A stretch of DNA of 35,190 nt from assembly GCA_017459345.1 (NCBI GenBank), contig JAFUDC010000154.1:1-35190 (forward strand), written 5' to 3'. The stretch comes from Eubacterium sp. (GTDB lineage Bacteria > Bacillota > Clostridia > Lachnospirales > Lachnospiraceae). This document shows positions 32,075 to 35,190 of the stretch, in pieces (the stretch's first letter is position 1; the number at the start of each line of letters is the position of its first letter). Under the pieces are notes generated by a model. It made no database searches, was not told where the DNA came from, and saw only the letters and a list, made by a program, of their open reading frames with translations. The position numbers and the translations under genes were made by a program.

Positions 32075-34714
32075 TCACCGGCATTTCCCCTGGAGCTCAT
32101 AAAGCAGGTTCAGGGCCTGGATCGGCGTCATGTTGGACAAGTCGGCCTTCTTAAGCTCTGCCTCCACCGGGCTTTCCCTGGCCTCGATGGGCATGATGCC
32201 CATGGCGTCAAAGAGGTTGAGCTGGACGGGCTCTTCCTCCGGCTTCTTCCGCCCGATGTTTTTGGCGGCAGCGGCGATATCGGACTGCTCCAGCTGGTCA
32301 GCGATCTCTCTTGCCCGGGCAATGACTTCATCGGGAACGCCGGCCAGCCTTGCCACCTGGATGCCGTAGCTCCGGTCAGCACTGCCCTTGATAATCTTGC
32401 GCAGGAAGACGATGGACTCGCCCTTCTCCTGGACAGCGATGCAGTAGTTGTTGACGCCGGGAATCTTTCCCTCCAGCTCAGTCAGCTCATGATAGTGGGT
32501 GGCAAAGAGGGTCTTGGCTCCGGAGAGACGGTTGTTGGTGATATACTCCACCACCGCCCAGGCGATGGATAAACCGTCAAATGTGGAGGTCCCCCGGCCG
32601 ATCTCATCTAAGATCAGCAGGCTGTCCCTGCTGGCATGGCGTAGGATATTGGCCACCTCGCTCATCTCCACCATGAAGGTGGACTGGCCGGAGGCCAGGT
32701 CATCGGAGGCTCCCACCCTGGTAAATATCCGGTCAACCAGGCCGATGCTGGCTGATCTGGCAGGTACAAAGGACCCGATCTGGGCAAGGAGGACAATCAG
32801 GGCAGTCTGGCGCATGTAGGTGGACTTTCCGGCCATGTTGGGGCCGGTGATGATATTCACCCGGTTCTTCTTGTGGTCCAGATAGGTGTCATTGGCCACA
32901 AAGAGCTCCTCCTTCATCATCTGCTCCACCACCGGGTGGCGGCCATCTTTGATGTCGATGATCCCCCTCTGGTTGATAGAGGGGCGGACGAACTGGTTTC
33001 GCTCCGCCACAGCAGATAGGGAAGCAAATGCATCGACCCAGGCGATGACTCTGGCGGTCTTCTGAATCCGCTCCATCTGGGCAGCCAGCTGCTCCCTGAT
33101 ATCGGTATATAGTTCATACTCCAGGGCACAGAGCTTATCCTCGGATCCCAGGATGGTGTGGGCCAGATTTTCCAGTTCTTCTGTCGTATAGCGCTCGGCA
33201 TTGGCCAGGGTCTGCCGCCTGATGTAATAGTCAGGCACCAGGTCCTTGTAGGAGTTGGTCACCTCCAGAAAATAGCCGAATACCTTGTTATATTTTACCC
33301 GGAGATTCTTGATCTCCGTCTTGTTTCTTTCTCTTTCCTCCAGGTCGGCAAGCCAGGTTTTCCCGTCGGTCTTGGCCGCTTTTAACCGGTCCACATCCTC
33401 ATGGAAGCCGGCCTTGATGATGCCCCCCTCCTTGATGGGAATGGGCGGGTCCTCCTCAATGGAAGCTTCCAGAAGTTCGTAAAGATCTTCCAGAGGATCC
33501 AGATCCTCTGCCATCTTAGAAAGGAGGCCCTTGCTGAACTGGTTAAGGATATCCTTTATATAGGGCAGATACTGTATGGATGTCTTAAATGCAATCAGGT
33601 CCCTGGGGTTGGCCGACCGGTAGGATATCCGCATGGTCAGGCGCTCCAGGTCATAGATGGCATTCATGTACTCCCGAAGCTCCTCCCGGGCCATGACATT
33701 TTCCGAGAGCATCTCCACCGCATCCAGGCGGTCCATGATGGCCTGCTTGTGAATCAGAGGCTGCTCCACCATCTTCCTGAGCATTCTGGCTCCCATGGCC
33801 GTTTTGGTCCGGTCAAGAACCCAGAGCAGGCTGCCCCGCTTGCTCTTCTCCCGAAGGGTCTCTGTCAGCTCCAGGTTACGCCTGGTGGCACTGTCAAGCA
33901 CCATGTAATTCCGGGTCGAGTAGGGAATCAGCTCCATCAGGTGGGCCAGGGAGGTCTTCTGGGTCTCATGAAGATACTGAAGAAGGCTGCCGGAAGCAAT
34001 CACGGCAAAGGGATAATCGGAAAGACCAATCCCGCTTAAGCTGATCAGATGATACTGCTGCCTGATCATTTCCTCACAATGGCCGGTCTCAAAATAGTAG
34101 CTTGCCACCGGGCTTAGGGCCGCCCCGATCTTATCCTTTATATAGTCAAGGTCCATCCCGCAGATACAGAAGGCATCATTGCAGATGATCTCCGAGGGCT
34201 GGAACTTATTTATCTCGTCAAGAATGGCATCCTGGTGCTCCACCTGGGTGGTGCGGAACTCTCCGGTGGACAGGTCGCAGACCGCCAGCCCGAAATGTTC
34301 ATCCTCGCAGAAGATACTCATGATATAGTTATTCTTCGATTCATCCAGGTTCTGGGACAGGGTGTTGGTTCCGGGGGTCACGATGCGGATCACATCCCGC
34401 TTGACCAGCCCCTTTGCCTGCTTTGGATCCTCCACCTGTTCGCAGATGGCAATCCGGTAGCCCCTCTCCACCAGCTTATTGATGTATGGGTCGCAGGAAT
34501 GGAAGGGGACGCCGCACATGGGAGCCCGCTCCTCCTGCCCGCAGTTCTTGCCGGTCAGGGTAATCTCCAGCTCCTTTGATGCGGTGAGGGCATCATCGTA
34601 GAACATCTCATAGAAATCCCCCATCCGGTAGAAAAGGATGCAGTCCTTGTATTTATTTTTAATCTCAAAATACTGTTCCATCATGGGAGTCAGTTTTTCC
34701 GTCTTTTTGGCCAT
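32075..34714 (-). CDS. mutS: DNA mismatch repair protein MutS
   Basis: MutS recognises mismatches and small loops. At 879 residues it has normal MutS1 length. The mismatch-reading Phe-x-Glu is Phe34-Tyr35-Glu36 in GDFYEMF. Walker A is GPNMAGKS (624-631), followed by SSFMVEMSE-type signature as STFMVEMSEVANIL, Walker B LLILDEIGRGTSTFDG, and FATHYHELTELE. Near the C-terminus QLNLF looks like a sliding-clamp (DnaN) binding motif. GGAGG lies eight bases before ATG 34714. The stop is 14 bases before the mutL start. Confidence 0.98.
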   Translation of the reverse strand: MAKKTEKLTPMMEQYFEIKNKYKDCILFYRMGDFYEMFYDDALTASKELEITLTGKNCGQEERAPMCGVPFHSCDPYINKLVERGYRIAICEQVEDPKQAKGLVKRDVIRIVTPGTNTLSQNLDESKNNYIMSIFCEDEHFGLAVCDLSTGEFRTTQVEHQDAILDEINKFQPSEIICNDAFCICGMDLDYIKDKIGAALSPVASYYFETGHCEEMIRQQYHLISLSGIGLSDYPFAVIASGSLLQYLHETQKTSLAHLMELIPYSTRNYMVLDSATRRNLELTETLREKSKRGSLLWVLDRTKTAMGARMLRKMVEQPLIHKQAIMDRLDAVEMLSENVMAREELREYMNAIYDLERLTMRISYRSANPRDLIAFKTSIQYLPYIKDILNQFSKGLLSKMAEDLDPLEDLYELLEASIEEDPPIPIKEGGIIKAGFHEDVDRLKAAKTDGKTWLADLEERERNKTEIKNLRVKYNKVFGYFLEVTNSYKDLVPDYYIRRQTLANAERYTTEELENLAHTILGSEDKLCALEYELYTDIREQLAAQMERIQKTARVIAWVDAFASLSAVAERNQFVRPSINQRGIIDIKDGRHPVVEQMMKEELFVANDTYLDHKKNRVNIITGPNMAGKSTYMRQTALIVLLAQIGSFVPARSASIGLVDRIFTRVGASDDLASGQSTFMVEMSEVANILRHASRDSLLILDEIGRGTSTFDGLSIAWAVVEYITNNRLSGAKTLFATHYHELTELEGKIPGVNNYCIAVQEKGESIVFLRKIIKGSADRSYGIQVARLAGVPDEVIARAREIADQLEQSDIAAAAKNIGRKKPEEEPVQLNLFDAMGIMPIEARESPVEAELKKADLSNMTPIQALNLLYELQGKCR

Positions 34715-34780
34715 CTATCTGTCCTCCCATAATAATAATATTGATTTTGCAATCATTTATCGTAACTCTCCGTCTGTTCT

Positions 34781-35190
34781 TTACTCAGCTAATTTCCCGA
34801 TATAATAAAACCCCCTGGACTCCTCCAGCACCACCGGCACGATCTTACCGATCACAGAGGGGTCCGCCGTAAAATGTACCACATTATTGTTGGACATCCT
34901 TCCGGTAATCATGCTCTCATCCTTCTCATCAATGGCCTCGGCCAGCACCATCCTGGTCTGCCCCTCTAAGGCTGCGTTCCTGGCTCTGGCGGTCTCACCC
35001 ACCACCTTTAAGAGACGGTCAAAGCGGTCATGAACTACCTGGTCAGGAACCTGGTCAGGCATCTCGGCGGCCGGCGTCCCGGACCGTTTGGAATAGATAA
35101 AGGTAAATGCAGAGTCATATTCCGCCTTGCGGACCACATCCAGGGTCTCCTGGAAGTCTTCTTCGGTCTCCCCGGGAAAGCCTACGATGA
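34781..35190 (-). CDS. miaB: tRNA-2-methylthio-N6-dimethylallyladenosine synthase, C-terminal part (5' end outside window)
   Basis: Only the last 136 codons are visible. The frame runs open past the right edge. IVGFPGETEEDFQETL, then FTFIYSKRSGTPAAEM are the family-typical end of the radical SAM barrel, followed by the C-terminal TRAM RNA-binding domain (from about GQTRMVLAEAI to the end). The iron-sulfur cysteines are outside the window. RimO and MtaB share this layout, but YSKRSGTPA and the adjacency to mutS-mutL-miaA favour MiaB. It lies 66 bases upstream of mutS. Confidence 0.92.
   Translation of the reverse strand, partial: IVGFPGETEEDFQETLDVVRKAEYDSAFTFIYSKRSGTPAAEMPDQVPDQVVHDRFDRLLKVVGETARARNAALEGQTRMVLAEAIDEKDESMITGRMSNNNVVHFTADPSVIGKIVPVVLEESRGFYYIGKLAE

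Noticed and set aside
1-35190. tRNA, rRNA, insertion sequence, phage or defence genes
   Set aside because: Read on both strands, no such gene, transposase, integrase or attachment repeat was seen. The gene content is core metabolism, cell shape and repair.

Overview
The window reads as a chromosomal core segment of a low-to-mid G+C Gram-positive of the class Clostridia, most likely a Lachnospiraceae-type rod. The evidence is the gene set and its order: SepF, MinCDE beside MreBCD, PBP2 and RodA, an HPr with both His15 and Ser46, MutS/MutL with an endonuclease-type MutL and no MutH, the MnmM (YtqB) tRNA methyltransferase, and purine-rich GGAGG-type ribosome binding sites. Genus and species cannot be settled from the sequence alone. 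All 33 genes I can support lie on the minus strand, so the region is best read from right to left. The first gene in that direction (miaB) lacks its 5' end and the last (pyrD) lacks its last few codons.

Layout in the direction of transcription. (1) 35190-27477: miaB-mutS-mutL-miaA and a PLP-dependent methionine gamma-lyase-like (YnbB) gene. This is tRNA modification plus mismatch repair, with gaps of 77 bases or less or short overlaps. (2) 27327-16062: after a likely promoter come radC, mreB, mreC, mreD, the PBP2 gene (mrdA), minC, minD, minE, rodA, mgsA and a D,D-carboxypeptidase. This is a cell-elongation, septum-placement and wall-maturation cluster with methylglyoxal synthase embedded in it. 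(3) 16058-15416: a single-gene unit for a small uncharacterised P-loop protein with its own promoter, structured leader and terminator. (4) 15342-8881: a radical SAM protein of the YhcC type, a membrane-anchored HlyD-like protein, yggS, sepF, aroB, lspA and an RluA-family pseudouridine synthase. (5) 8799-8366: rpsO (S15) as its own unit with a strong promoter and a strong terminator. (6) 8307-5316: a TPR protein, then ptsH and ptsI, with a near-consensus promoter, a leader hairpin before ptsH, an intercistronic terminator-like hairpin and a final terminator. (7) 5264-1: a UvrD-family helicase, uppP, mnmM, pyrK and pyrD.

The coding content is ordinary housekeeping, and I see no phage, insertion sequence, CRISPR array, rRNA or tRNA. 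The more unusual signals are between genes. Two 5' leaders, of ptsH and of the P-loop gene, share a GC-rich hairpin element with conserved ends, placed about 22-28 bases after a sigma-A-like -10 box. Two different imperfect palindromes each occur twice (904-955 with 8323-8363; 26401-26465 with about 5363-5412). Three exact-length 17-base direct repeats lie between mreC and mreB. At protein level, the methylglyoxal synthase has Glu where the family has its catalytic Asp, MreB has an altered first phosphate loop, PBP2 carries an insertion of about 225 residues inside its transpeptidase domain, and MutL carries a recent 13-residue tandem duplication. No intergenic stretch exceeds about 265 bases.
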